Assembly (NCBI GenBank): GCA_013152765.1
Contig: JAADFT010000553.1
Coordinates: 1-11,776 of the forward strand
DNA from: Calditrichota bacterium
Lineage (GTDB): Bacteria; Zhuqueibacterota; Zhuqueibacteria; Oleimicrobiales; Geothermoviventaceae
DNA: 11,776 nucleotides
Direction of reading: 5' to 3'
Each line of letters begins with the position of its first letter. The stretch's first letter is position 1. Made by a program: the position numbers and the translations under genes. Positions 1 to 8,600 of the stretch are shown here, piece by piece. The notes below the pieces were generated by a model that was not told the DNA's origin, did not search any database, and was given only the letters and a program-made list of their open reading frames with translations.

Positions 1-325
1 TCTCTGTCCTGGACGCAACCGCACAGCCGCCCGCAGAGAGTAACCTGCTAAGAGCCCGCACAGCTCGTGGGCTGATCTGCAGCGGAACACTCTTGCACTT
101 TGCGAAAAAAACGGGAGGCGAGGACGGTCGGCAAGAACAGACTTTCGCAGAACGGATCAGGGGGTAAGCAGCAGCTACACCTACTACGTTACATTTGTCG
201 AACTAAGGCGAAAGGTACGAGGTGTGGTCTCCCCGCCCGGGATCAAATCCCCGGGCTGCGCAAAGACTCGGCCCCTGGAGGGAGCCAAATCCGGGAAAGC
301 TCAACTAATCTCGGACGTAGCAGGA
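1..325. other. Non-coding stretch with hairpins, no gene recognised
   Basis: This stretch lies downstream of the frameshifted secreted-protein gene and runs to the left edge. I see no reading frame with protein-like composition on either strand. I looked for tRNA arms, 4.5S/SRP, RNase P and tmRNA signatures and recognised none. It does contain several GC-rich inverted repeats: a cluster at 226-286 (listed separately) and a smaller one with AGCCC at 53-57 and GGGCT at 69-73. A run of seven A at 105-111 reads as a T-run on the minus strand, but no stem lies just before it. It could be a 3' untranslated region, an unrecognised small RNA, or spacer. Confidence 0.5.
226..286. repeat. Cluster of GC-rich inverted repeats (possible structured RNA or terminator)
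   Basis: Three nested or adjacent stems can be read directly. The strongest pairs 235-243 with 247-256: seven GC-rich pairs plus AT/AT, with one bulged C at 249 and a CAA loop. It is enclosed by a short GTCT (227-230) / AGAC (264-267) stem. Next to it GGCCCC (270-275) pairs with GGAGCC (281-286), with one wobble, around a 5-nt loop. The cluster lies 40 to 100 nt beyond the stop codon of the minus-strand gene. No T-tract follows any stem on either strand, so it is not a classical intrinsic terminator. The pairing is certain. Whether it is transcribed or functional is unknown. Confidence 0.5.
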
Positions 326-1554
326 TTAAAGCTGGTCGGCGAGCTTCAGAAGACGGTCGAGTTCATTCGCCAGGTTGAGGCCCCACTCGCAAACGGCGTC
401 GTTGAATTTCAGGTCCGCTTCTTCCTGGCAGCTGACGTAGTCCAGGAAAAACTCCACCTCGTTCTTCGAGAACGAACCAAGCGCTCGCGCCCAAAGACCT
501 TTTCGATGCGGTTGGCCATGTAGAGGCCCAGGTCCTCGAATACCCCCATGTCCGTCAGTTCCTGGATGGGTCCGGAGGCATTCACAACGTTCTGCACGAC
601 CACCAGATCGAATGCCCGGTGGAAACGCCTGGACTGCTGATCCAGGTTGTCGAGAACACCCTGCATCTGGAACAGGTAGAGCGCGGAATCCGGGATGCCT
701 AAAGCCGGTGCAGCCGCCCACGCAGCCATCCCCTGACGCGCCAGCTCCCGGAAGAACTCCGCCGCCTTGGAGGCCTGGTGTGGGTCAATCGTGGTCACCT
801 TGCCCCACGTGTCCACGATCTCGCGCAACAGATCGGGATCTCTGTGGTGACGCTGACGTCCCAGAGCCCGCGAAGCCAGTGAAACCCAGCCGAAACCGTA
901 CCTGCTGATCAAATCCTCCCTTACAGCGGCGTGATTGCCCGTGACCTCCAGCAGCAGGTCGCCGGAAACAAGCAGGTCCTCGTCCAGGAACAAGTACACG
1001 GCCTTCAGCGCGTCGGCCTCGAAACCCCGCACGTCGATGCGCGGCGGCAGCTCCACCGAGACACGGTGCGCCACGGAGACAACCACCGACCGACCGTACC
1101 CGGCAGCCCGCACGTACCCGCTCGGCACGTAGGCTACGTAGCATTTCACAGGGACAGTCAGCGACTTCCACAGCGTCGCGCGCAGGCGCTGGGACAAAAA
1201 CTGCTCGATCTCCGGCCGGCGTCGACGCAGCGAATCGAGCACTGCAGCGATCTTCTTTTCCGCATTCGGGTCAGCGCGCAGATCGTCAAGAAGCTGCCGT
1301 GGACGCAACGTGGTCCAGTTGGGTCGCAGGTAGTCGGGCAGGAACGGTGAAAAGACAGCTTTCGGAGGCGTGAACACCCATTTCAAACCGGGCTGTGACG
1401 GGAAAGACTGAACCAGGTGCGCGTCCCCGGTGCGCAAGGCATGAAGCTCGAGTTCGAGAGGACGCAAATCGAGCACGACCTGCGCGGGAAGCTGCCAGGC
1501 GAACCCCAGGAAAACCAGAACAAGAAGGTTTCTTTTCAGACCGCGCAACTGCAC
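326..1554 (-). CDS. Secreted protein of unknown function, split by a -1 frameshift near 481
   Basis: The gene opens at a GTG (1552-1554) preceded by GGTGAGGG. Its first 25 residues look like a signal peptide: Lys/Arg, then LLVLVFLGFAW, then LPAQ. The opening frame reads well to about residue 358 (VFGRER) and then turns into Arg/Trp/Ser-rich out-of-frame sequence, stopping at 409. The neighbouring frame continues from codon 479-481 with acidic, protein-like sequence (SFSKNEVEFFLDYVS ... LNLANELDRLLKLADQL) to a TAA at 326-328. Restoring one base near 479-485 would give a protein of about 409 residues. I do not recognise the family. The stretch GLYMANRIEKVFGRERL faintly recalls the C-terminal part of zincin-like DUF5700 proteins, but there is no HExxH motif, so that is only a guess. 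The frameshift may be a sequencing or assembly error, or a real mutation. Confidence 0.75.
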
Positions 1555-1892
1555 CGCGCCCTCACCGTCAGTTTACACCCCGCAACCGGGGCAGTTCGCC
1601 CCGGAAACGTGGGCTAAGGCCAATTCAAGCTGAAGTTACAAAAAGAGAGTCAGGAGTGCAAGCTCTGATTGCGGAAGCGTCCGTCATGCGCCACGAACCC
1701 AACTGTCCGCAAGCGCTCTGGAATACCGAACAAGTGCAGAATCTGCAGAATGACCCCCGTCACTTTTTGCACAACGTCGCAACAAATTTTCGCCCCCTGC
1801 GCCTTCGATTTGAACAACCGCGTCTCCCTGCGCCGATTCAAGAAGCCCCCCAACCTTTCTGTCACGGAAAAGCCCCCTTGTAGCCTCGCTCG
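1555..1892. other. Intergenic region between the outer-membrane protein and the secreted protein
   Basis: The gap is 338 nt. A 71-codon minus-strand frame exists at 1650-1865, but its composition is not convincing and it lacks a clear ribosome binding site. The region holds one perfect hairpin (1586-1604, listed separately), two copies of AAGCCCCC at 1843 and 1870, and a short repeated GCAGAAT around 1740. I could not assign a promoter or a terminator with confidence. Because it is much longer than the gaps to the right, it probably contains the promoter of the secreted-protein gene. Confidence 0.45.
1586..1604. repeat. Perfect 7-bp inverted repeat upstream of the secreted-protein gene
   Basis: CCGGGGC at 1586-1592 pairs perfectly with GCCCCGG at 1598-1604 across a 5-nt loop (AGTTC). 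GTTT at 1571-1574 could also pair with AAAC at 1605-1608, around an 11-nt one-sided bulge. On the minus strand the hairpin ends 31 nt before the GTG start of the secreted protein. It could be a leader hairpin, or a terminator of the gene to the right, but it has no T-tract. Confidence 0.5.
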
Positions 1893-3404
1893 TCAGAACG
1901 GCCGGTTGAGCCTGAAGGTGACCACCAGTGGCGCTGAGCCAGAATCGGTTGCTCTGGCAATGTTGAGGCGAACCCTGCCGTGGCGGTCGGTAATCGCAAT
2001 CCCAACGTTGGTCTTGAGGTCACTCCACTTCAGATTGCGGAAACCGCGGTCGAAGCGGTCCGGATTCTCGCAGAACCAGGCCCTGCCAGCGTCCACAAAC
2101 AGAATCAGATTCATGCCGCCAAACAGATCCAGCGGGAAATCGGAGAAAATCCTGCTGTCTGCGCGGATTCGGTACTCCACATTTGCCAGGACCATTCGGT
2201 TGCCGGTGTACGCTTTGAAGCGTCGGCCGCGCAACGTGCTGATGCCGCCCAAATCGAAGAGGAACTGCGTGGGCAGGGCTGCCCGGGAAGTACCAGCGCG
2301 AAGCCGGATGTCCAGATTCTCGCCGTAACCCAAGGGCTGGTAACGCCGCACATCCAGAATGAAGCGGTCAAACTCGTAGTCGCTGGCCACCTTGCCGCCG
2401 TAGAATTCCGCCTGAGCCTGCACGTACCAGCCCTCGTCTGGAACGGTTTCGTCGTCCCGCGTGTCGAGCACCAGGCGCCCCAGAGCCCCTCTGTAGCGGC
2501 CCTCGTCGATCAGCGGGTTCGGTCGAAAGACCTTTTTGCCTCCAAACAGAGACCAGTTTGTGGCTGTTCGGCGCTCCGGTTCCGGCGGCATGTTCAGAAG
2601 CTGGTCATCCCGGTACTCCGCGTGGAGAATCAGCTTCGAGCCAAGATTTTGTTCCAGGTAGCCGGAGTAGCCACGGCGGCGGTAGTAGTCGCGAAAATCT
2701 TCCTTGATCAGGAAAGCGGCCAAAGAGTTCTCGTCCGTTGGAATGATCCACTCGTCCTGCGTTTCCGTCAGATCGTGAACCTCGCCGCCGAGAGCAAAGA
2801 ACACGTCCCTTTCGACGCGGAGCAGGCGCTCCAGGCCGAGCTGGTAACGCCAGGCCTTGCTACTGAAGCCGTAACCTCCGTGGCCCCAGAGTGCCACACT
2901 GTAGTCGAGCTGGTACCAGCGCTCACGATTCAGTTTGGCTCCGACGAAGGCTCCTTCAACCCGGTTGTACCGAACCAGCAAGCCGGTGTCGTCACGGTCG
3001 TCGTACCTTCTTCTCCGCTTGGTGTGATGCCGTCTGTAGCTTCGGCGGCTCCAGTACTGCCCACCGTCGCACCAGCACCAGTCCCAGGCGTGGCCCAGCG
3101 CCAGCCGTGAACCTGCGAACCGCACCCCTCGATTCGGTCCCAACCAGGTCGCGACAGAAAAATCACTCTGCTTCTCAGCGATCCTGGCCTCCGTAGAGGA
3201 AAAAACCAGCCCCGAAGCACCGCCCGCTGCAACAACGCTGTGCCCGGTGAAAGCAGCGTCCGCCTGGTCCGGCGTCAGCACGCTGCCGGTTTCCGGCAGT
3301 TCGCCCCCGTGCGCGTTCACAATCAACATTGCACTGATCAAGATGAAAAACAGCGCCGCCAGAACAGCGAGGAAAAGCGCCTGTCTCAGGTACGTGCCTC
3401 TCAT
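1893..3404 (-). CDS. Barrel-only Omp85/BamA-like outer-membrane protein (bacterial surface antigen family)
   Basis: This is a 503-residue protein, starting at the ATG at 3402-3404. The open frame extends 32 codons further, but this ATG has GGGAGAAG (3409-3416) at good spacing and begins a Met-Arg then strongly hydrophobic signal segment (residues 8-30). The barrel part contains LLVRYNRVEGAFVGA (142-156), alternating aromatic/polar strands, the Omp85 signature GGISTLRGRRF (386-396) with its conserved loop Arg, and a C-terminal Phe as expected for insertion by the Bam machinery. No POTRA repeats are visible; only about 110 residues lie between the signal peptide and the first strands. Residues 110-140 are unusual: Cys-Trp-Cys followed by a dense Arg/His/Tyr stretch (RRSYRRHHTKRRRRYDD). 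It likely sits in the outer membrane; substrate or cargo is unknown. It lies downstream of rluD after a 166-nt gap, so it is probably a separate transcription unit. Confidence 0.85.
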   Translation of the reverse strand: MRGTYLRQALFLAVLAALFFILISAMLIVNAHGGELPETGSVLTPDQADAAFTGHSVVAAGGASGLVFSSTEARIAEKQSDFSVATWLGPNRGVRFAGSRLALGHAWDWCWCDGGQYWSRRSYRRHHTKRRRRYDDRDDTGLLVRYNRVEGAFVGAKLNRERWYQLDYSVALWGHGGYGFSSKAWRYQLGLERLLRVERDVFFALGGEVHDLTETQDEWIIPTDENSLAAFLIKEDFRDYYRRRGYSGYLEQNLGSKLILHAEYRDDQLLNMPPEPERRTATNWSLFGGKKVFRPNPLIDEGRYRGALGRLVLDTRDDETVPDEGWYVQAQAEFYGGKVASDYEFDRFILDVRRYQPLGYGENLDIRLRAGTSRAALPTQFLFDLGGISTLRGRRFKAYTGNRMVLANVEYRIRADSRIFSDFPLDLFGGMNLILFVDAGRAWFCENPDRFDRGFRNLKWSDLKTNVGIAITDRHGRVRLNIARATDSGSAPLVVTFRLNRPF

Positions 3405-3408
3405 GCCT

Positions 3409-3416
3409 CTTCTCCC
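3409..3416 (-). promoter_or_regulatory. Ribosome binding site that fixes the start of the outer-membrane protein
   Basis: GGGAGAAG on the minus strand lies a few bases before the ATG at 3404. It favours this ATG, which begins a signal peptide, over the GTG at 3500 that opens the frame, where the extra 32 residues do not look like a signal sequence. Confidence 0.6.
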
Positions 3417-3551
3417 TGCCAGTTGGAATTTCCACAGCCGGGAGAAATCTTTACAAACCGTGTACCAGGAAACGGGAGAAATCCGATCAATGCTAACCAT
3501 TTGTCAACTCGAGAGTTGCAGCCAAAGACCAACCCGCTCTTTTTCTTCGCG

Positions 3552-3599
3552 CCGTGTAGAATTTACACGGTCACGTTCCAGCCCGTGTGGCACCTACAC
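3552..3599. repeat. Two adjacent inverted repeats sharing the same arm sequence, at the end of rluD
   Basis: CCGTGTA (3552-3558) and TACACGG (3564-3570) form a perfect 7-bp palindrome with a 5-nt spacer, directly after the rluD stop codon. Inside the last rluD codons, CGTGT (3583-3587) and ACACG (3595-3599) form a second, shorter one, so arms of the two can pair with each other. A further CCGTGTA occurs at 3458-3464. The pairs may be a weak 3' hairpin of the rluD transcript, since no T-tract follows on the minus strand, or binding sites for a dimeric regulator upstream of the outer-membrane protein gene. Confidence 0.45.
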
Positions 3600-4614
3600 G
3601 CTTTTCCTCACGCAGCCTTTCCAGTACTTGCTGCATGTCCTCTGGCAACTCGGAGGTGAAGCGAAGTTTTCGCCCGGTTACCGGGTGAACAAACCCCAAC
3701 AGACGCGCGTGCAGCGCCTGCCGTTTCATGATGCCAAGAAGCTCGACAGCGAGCTCTCGCTCCCGCTTCGTCAGCGCACCGAGCTTCCGCGACCGTCCGC
3801 CGTAGGTGGCGTCGCCGAACACCGGATGCCCGATGTGGCTCATGTGCACCCGAATCTGGTGTGTTCGACCCGTCTCCAGCCTGAGCGAAACGTAGCTCAG
3901 CAGGCCCAGATTCTCGATCACCCGGTAGTGTGTAACAGCCAGCTTCCCTTCGTCCAGCACGGCAATCCGCTTCCTGTCCTTTGGGTGACGCCCCAGGTAC
4001 GTCTCGATCCGCCCAACGCCAGGGCGCGGCACACCCCAAACCAGAGCCACGTACTCGCGCTCCACGGTCTTGGCCTTGAACTGCGCAGCCAGCCCGCGGT
4101 GGGTAACGTCGTCCTTGGCCACCACCAGCAGTCCCGAGGTGTCCTTGTCGATCCGATGAACAATTCCCGGCCTCATCACACCGCCGATCCCCGAAAGGTT
4201 CCGGCAGTGGTACAACAGGGCATTCACTAAAGTACCCGAGTAGTTTGCGAAGGCGGGGTGCACTACCAGCCCCGCCGGCTTGTCGATCACGATCAGGTGC
4301 TCGTCTTCGTACATCACGTTCAGGGGGATGTCCTCGGGCTCGACCTCGAGTTTCCGCGGCGCGGGCACAAAAACGTCGATCCGCTGGCCCGGACTGACCA
4401 GATGACTAGCCTTCCGAGGTTCCCCTTCCACCAGCACGCGCTGGTCTTCAATCAATTTCTGGATGAAACTCCGGGAGTAGTCCGGCAGGTACCGAGCGAG
4501 AAAACGATCCAGGCGTTCGCGCTCTTTGCGTTGAGGAACGACCAGGTGAAACTTGCGCTCGCTCGGGAGTGAAGGTGTGGCCCGCTCAGGCGGGGTACTT
4601 TCGGAAGAGCTCAC
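3571..4614 (-). CDS. rluD: 23S rRNA pseudouridine synthase, RluA/RluD family
   Basis: It converts uridine to pseudouridine in RNA. The 347-residue protein has an N-terminal S4 RNA-binding domain (about 33-80: ERLDRFLARYLPDYSRSFIQ) and then the catalytic domain, with HRIDKDTSG at 153-161; Asp156 is the expected nucleophile. Further family motifs are IVIDKPAGLVVHP (108-120) and ETGRTHQIRVHMSHIGHP (247-264). Length and domain order fit RluD, which modifies the helix 69 region of 23S rRNA. RluC-type specificity cannot be excluded by eye. The start is a GTG at 4612-4614, 23 nt after the lspA stop. A GAGG lies rather far upstream (about 13 nt), and no better start is available before the S4 domain. 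It follows lspA in the same operon, an arrangement common across bacteria. Confidence 0.92.
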   Translation of the reverse strand: MSSSESTPPERATPSLPSERKFHLVVPQRKERERLDRFLARYLPDYSRSFIQKLIEDQRVLVEGEPRKASHLVSPGQRIDVFVPAPRKLEVEPEDIPLNVMYEDEHLIVIDKPAGLVVHPAFANYSGTLVNALLYHCRNLSGIGGVMRPGIVHRIDKDTSGLLVVAKDDVTHRGLAAQFKAKTVEREYVALVWGVPRPGVGRIETYLGRHPKDRKRIAVLDEGKLAVTHYRVIENLGLLSYVSLRLETGRTHQIRVHMSHIGHPVFGDATYGGRSRKLGALTKRERELAVELLGIMKRQALHARLLGFVHPVTGRKLRFTSELPEDMQQVLERLREEKRVGATRAGT

Positions 4615-4637
4615 CGCTGCGTGGTCGCCTCAAGTAG

Positions 4638-5126
4638 CTACTCTTGCTCCACCGCTTCGTGTTCTTCCGGCTTTTCCAGCAGCACGGCTGCAATCAGCAA
4701 AACCATGCCGATGGTTACAGCGCTGTCGGCCACGTTGAAGACGGGCCAACGGAAATTGCGAACGCCTACCTCGATGAAATCCACCACCTGCCCGTACAGG
4801 ATGCGGTCGATCAGGTTACCGATCGCCCCGCCAAAGATCAGCGCCAGGGCGAGGCGGGCGCCCGTCTTGTCCGCTCGTAACCGCAAAAGGTAAACCAGTA
4901 CCACCAGGCTGGCCAGTGTGGCAAACACCGTAAAGAAAGCCGGCCCCCCGATTCGAATTCCGAAAGCCATCCCCGGGTTTTCGAGGTAAGTTAGCCGGAC
5001 GTACGAGCCGACAACATCCACGGGGTCGCGACCCTGCAGAAGCAACCGGGCCAGGAATTTGGTGAACTGGTCCAGAAAAACAACGCCAAGGCTAACCGAA
5101 AGGACCCTGAAATCGCGCAAATTCAA
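4638..5126 (-). CDS. lspA: Lipoprotein signal peptidase (signal peptidase II)
   Basis: This inner-membrane aspartic protease removes the signal peptide from prolipoproteins after diacylglycerol is attached to the lipobox Cys. Four hydrophobic segments are visible. The catalytic pair is present: Asp in YGQVVDFIEV and Asp in FNVADSAVTIG (residues 116 and 134 from the start chosen here). Other conserved family elements are LDQFTK, TYLENPGMAFGI and GGAIGNLIDR. Length (about 162) is normal. The frame offers TTG at 5132, 5126 and 5120. GAGGTGA at 5133-5139 abuts the first, so the second (5126) has the best spacing and I chose it. An lspA gene after ileS is a widespread arrangement; here a dksA-like gene lies between them. 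A lipoprotein substrate candidate is encoded in the same block. Confidence 0.95.
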   Translation of the reverse strand: MNLRDFRVLSVSLGVVFLDQFTKFLARLLLQGRDPVDVVGSYVRLTYLENPGMAFGIRIGGPAFFTVFATLASLVVLVYLLRLRADKTGARLALALIFGGAIGNLIDRILYGQVVDFIEVGVRNFRWPVFNVADSAVTIGMVLLIAAVLLEKPEEHEAVEQE

Positions 5127-5132
5127 ACTCAA

Positions 5133-5139
5133 TCACCTC
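5133..5139 (-). promoter_or_regulatory. Ribosome binding site deciding among three TTG starts of lspA
   Basis: GAGGTGA is a seven-base match to the anti-Shine-Dalgarno sequence. It touches the TTG at 5132 and is 6 nt from the TTG at 5126, which makes the latter the better start. Confidence 0.5.
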
Positions 5140-5215
5140 AACTCAGGGGCTGTGCGCTGCGTGCGTTTGGGCAGGTCAGAACAAAATGACCGACGACCAC
5201 AGAGTTAACGGTCTT

Positions 5216-5593
5216 TCACCGCCCCTGTTCCTCTTTGGATTTGCACTCGATGCAAAGTCTCGCGTGAGGCACCGCCTCCAGCCTTGCCCTGCTGATCGGC
5301 TTTCCGCACTGAACGCAGATTCCGTACTCGCCCTTCTCAATCCTCAGCAAAGCCTGGTCCAGATGCCACAGCAGGTTTCCCTCGCGAGAAGCCAGGTAGA
5401 AGCTCTTTTCCCGCTCCATCGCGTCCGTGCCGATGTCGGCCATGTGGTAAGTGTAGCCGGACTGCTCCGGAACGGTGTCGTCCCGCCCTTCGCCGATGGC
5501 GTTCTGCTTCAGAGCCTCAATCTGCTTGATCAACTCCTCACGCTTCTTCAGGATCAACTGCTTGAAGTATTCGAGATCTTTCTTGTCCATCAT
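5216..5593 (-). CDS. DksA/TraR-type zinc-finger protein
   Basis: This is a 125-residue protein with an N-terminal coiled coil (about 3-32 and 55-85) and a C-terminal four-Cys zinc finger: Cys93, Cys96, Cys114 and Cys117 in GICVQCGKPI ... ARLCIECKSK. Family members such as DksA enter the secondary channel of RNA polymerase and alter initiation, with ppGpp in E. coli. Near the coiled-coil tip it has Asp53 and Asp57-Ala58. E. coli DksA has a DxxDxA motif there, so the spacing differs and a ppGpp-dependent role is not assured. Two ATG codons stand in tandem (5593 and 5590), and GGAGG suits either. It starts 21 nt after the ileS stop and precedes lspA by 89 nt, so it is probably co-transcribed with both. 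Confidence 0.9.
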   Translation of the reverse strand: MMDKKDLEYFKQLILKKREELIKQIEALKQNAIGEGRDDTVPEQSGYTYHMADIGTDAMEREKSFYLASREGNLLWHLDQALLRIEKGEYGICVQCGKPISRARLEAVPHARLCIECKSKEEQGR

Positions 5594-5614
5594 TTAGCCT
5601 CCAGGGGGCAACGC

Positions 5615-8600
5615 TCAGCTCTCCGATGCGTCTTCCGTGACACGTTGCACCCCGATCTCCACTTTGTAGTCGCCTACCTTCCACTCTTTCGTGTAGTCGC
5701 CGTCAACCTTGTCGGGAATCAGCTCGACTGCAAGTGTCTCGTTTCGTACGTAATCGGCAAGTTTTCCAATTGCTTGTGCCACTTCTTCTGGCGCACGGTA
5801 GTACACACGAATTCTGTCGGCCACGTTGTAGCCAGCCTCTTTCCGCATGTTCTGGACGCGGTTCACAAACTCCCGCGCCAGACCCTCGGCAATCAGTTCG
5901 GGTGTCAGATTCGTGTCCAGCGCCGCCGTAAGGTCTTTGTGAAATCCAGCCACCAGTCCGGGCAGCTGTTCCTGGTGCACCTCGATGTCCTCAGCAGCGA
6001 TGCTCACGGGCCCGATCGACGTTTCCACCGTGGCCTGGCCATTCCGCTGAATTTCCTCGATTTGCTCCGGCGTCAGTTGCCGAATTGCCTCGGCCACCGC
6101 GTTCACGTCCTTGCCGAACTTGGGGCCCAGCGACCGGAAAACGGGCTTGGCCGTCACCGTCAGCAGCTTCTTCGGGTCGTCCACGAGCTCCAGGCGCTTC
6201 ACGTTCAGCTCGTCGAGAATGAGCTGCTCCACCGCACGGACGGCGTCGCGGAAACGCTCGTCTTTGGCAAGAAGCAGGAGGCGAGGTAGCGGCACGCGCA
6301 CGCGGATCCCGGCCTCCGCCCGGAGCGAGCGTCCCAGGTCCACCACGTCGCGGGCGATTTCCATCTGGCGAAGCAGCGCCTCGTCGATGTACTGAAACGC
6401 CTCAGCACTCGGGTCCGGATAGGTGCACAGATGAACGCTGTCGCAGGCGTCCTTCTGATCCGCGGTGAGGTTCCGGTAGATCACCTCCGCGATGAACGGC
6501 GTGAAAGGCGCCGTCAGTTTGGCCAGATTCAACAGCACTTCGTACAACGTCTCGTAGGCGGACTGTTTGTCCTGCTCCAGGCCCGACTTCCAGAAACGCC
6601 GCCGGCTCCGACGCACGTACCAGTTGGACAAATCCTCGAGCACAAAATCGCCGATGTCGCGCGCAGCCCTCGTCACGTCGTAGCGTTCCGTGGCCCGGTT
6701 CACACGCGCAACAAGTCGGTTGAATGCCGAGAGAATCCAGCGGTCCAGCTCGGACCGCTCCTCTACTGGCACACTTGGCCCCGTGTACTGGAACCCGTCG
6801 ATGTTCGCGTACAGGGCAAAGAACGAGTAGACATTCACCAGCGTGTTCAGGTACTTCCGCATGGCCTCGGTCACGCCTTCCGGGTCGAAGCGCGTCGGCA
6901 CCCAGGGAGGGCTGACCGTCATGAAGTACCAGCGAAGCGCGTCGGCACCCTCGCGGTTCAGATGCTCAAACGGATCGACCGTGTTGCCGCGGCTTTTGGC
7001 CATTTTCTGGCCGCGCTTGTCGAGCACCAGTTCCAGGCAAAGCACCGTCTTGTAGGCGGGCTCACCCGAAATGAAGGTCGAAATCGCCAGCAAGCTGTAG
7101 AACCAGCCCCGCGTCTGGTCAACCGCCTCGCTGATGAAATCGGCCGGGAAGTTGACCTCGAATTTCTCCTTGTTCTCGAACGGGTAGTGCCACTGCGCGT
7201 ACGGCATCGAACCGGAGTCGAACCACACGTCGATGACTTCCGGGGTGCGAACCATTGTGCCGCCGCACTTCTCGCACTTCCAGGTCACCTCGTCGATGTA
7301 CGGCTTGTGCAAATCGATGTCTTCCTTGAGCCCGGACTTGGCCTTCAACTCGGCCAGGCTGCCGACGGACTCCTGGTGCCCGCATTTGTCACAAACCCAG
7401 ATGTTCAGCGGAGTGCCCCAGAAGCGGTCTCGCGACAGGGCCCAGTCCACGTTGTTTTCCAGCCACTCGCCAAAACGCCCCTCGCCAACCTCTTTCGGGT
7501 ACCAAGCGATCTTCTTGTTGTTTTCGACCAGCTTGTCCTTGTACGCGGTGGTGCGAATGTACCAGGACTTCCGCGCGTAGTAGAGCAACGGCGATTTGCA
7601 GCGCCAGCAGTGCGGGTAGCTGTGCCGGTACTTTTCCGCGCGGAACAGCAGACCGCGGCTCTTCAGGTCTTCGATGATTTCCGGATCCGCGTCTTTCACA
7701 AATTTCCCGGCCCAGGGAGTGACCTCTTCGGTGAACTTCCCGCTTTCGTTAACCGGCTGCAGCACCGGCAAGCCGTACTTCTGTCCCACTTCGTAGTCGT
7801 CTTCGCCAAAAGCCGGGGCGATGTGGACGATCCCGGTACCTTCCTCCGTGGTCACGAAATCGCCAAGCACGACGTAGTAGGCGTCCTTGTCCGGCTTCAC
7901 GTACGTGTACAGCGGTTCGTAGCGCATGCGCTCGAGCTGGCGCCCTTCGTACTCCTCCACGATCTCGTAGTCGCCATCCAGAACGCCAAGCCGAGCTTCA
8001 GCCAGAATCAGGTCTTCGTCGTCCCGATGCACGCGCACGTATTTCACGTCGGGGTGCACAGCCAGGGCGACGTTCGAGATCAACGTCCAAGGCGTGGTGG
8101 TCCAGACCAGAAAAGACACACCGGGCTGATCTACCAGGCGCATTCGCACGAAAACCGAGGGATCCTCAACCTCTTCGTAGCCCTGCGACACCTCGTGACT
8201 GGAAAGCGGTGTCTCGCAACGGGGACAGTAGGGCAAAATCTTGTGCCCCTCGTACATCAGCCCCGCTTTCCAGAACTGATTCAGGATCCACCAGACGGTC
8301 TCAATGTACTCGTTTGTGTAGGTGACGTAAGGATGCTCGAGGTCCAGCCAGAAGCCGATCCGGCGCGTGAGTTCGTCCCACTCCTGTTTGTAACGGAACA
8401 CACTCTCCTTGCAACGGCGGTTGAACTCCGCAACGCCAAATTTGATGATTTCGGACTTGGTCCGAATGCCGAGCTCTTTTTCGATCTCGATCTCGACCGG
8501 CAAACCGTGGGTGTCCCAGCCGGCTTTCCGCTCCACACGGTAGCCCTGCATGGTCTTGAGCCGGCACACGAAATCCTTCATCGTGCGCGAGAGCACGTGG

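Noticed and set aside
241..260. A tRNA T-arm-like sequence (GATCAAATCC flanked by complementary bases)
   Set aside because: The loop lacks the TTC start, and no matching acceptor, D or anticodon arm is present on either strand.
1640..1672. A possible terminator on the minus strand: weak stem followed by CTCTCTTTTTG
   Set aside because: The stem is only five pairs with a bulge, and the T-run begins 6 nt after it, so it does not meet the usual pattern.
1650..1865. A 71-codon minus-strand frame in the intergenic region
   Set aside because: No clear ribosome binding site, no recognisable motif, and unconvincing composition; a short frame of this size is expected by chance.
1980..3110. A 376-codon plus-strand frame opposite the outer-membrane protein
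   Set aside because: The minus-strand frame has a signal peptide, Omp85 motif and terminal Phe; the plus-strand frame has none and is a shadow.
3479..3507. A perfect TTGACA on the minus strand (3502-3507) as a promoter for the outer-membrane protein gene
   Set aside because: At 16 to 18 nt downstream there is no acceptable -10 element (GGATTT at best), and lineages of this kind may use other promoter forms.
5140..5215. GACCG/CGGTC pair followed by ATTTTG between the dksA-like gene and lspA, as a terminator
   Set aside because: The stem is only 5 bp with a 16-nt loop, and the T-run is short; read-through into lspA is more likely.
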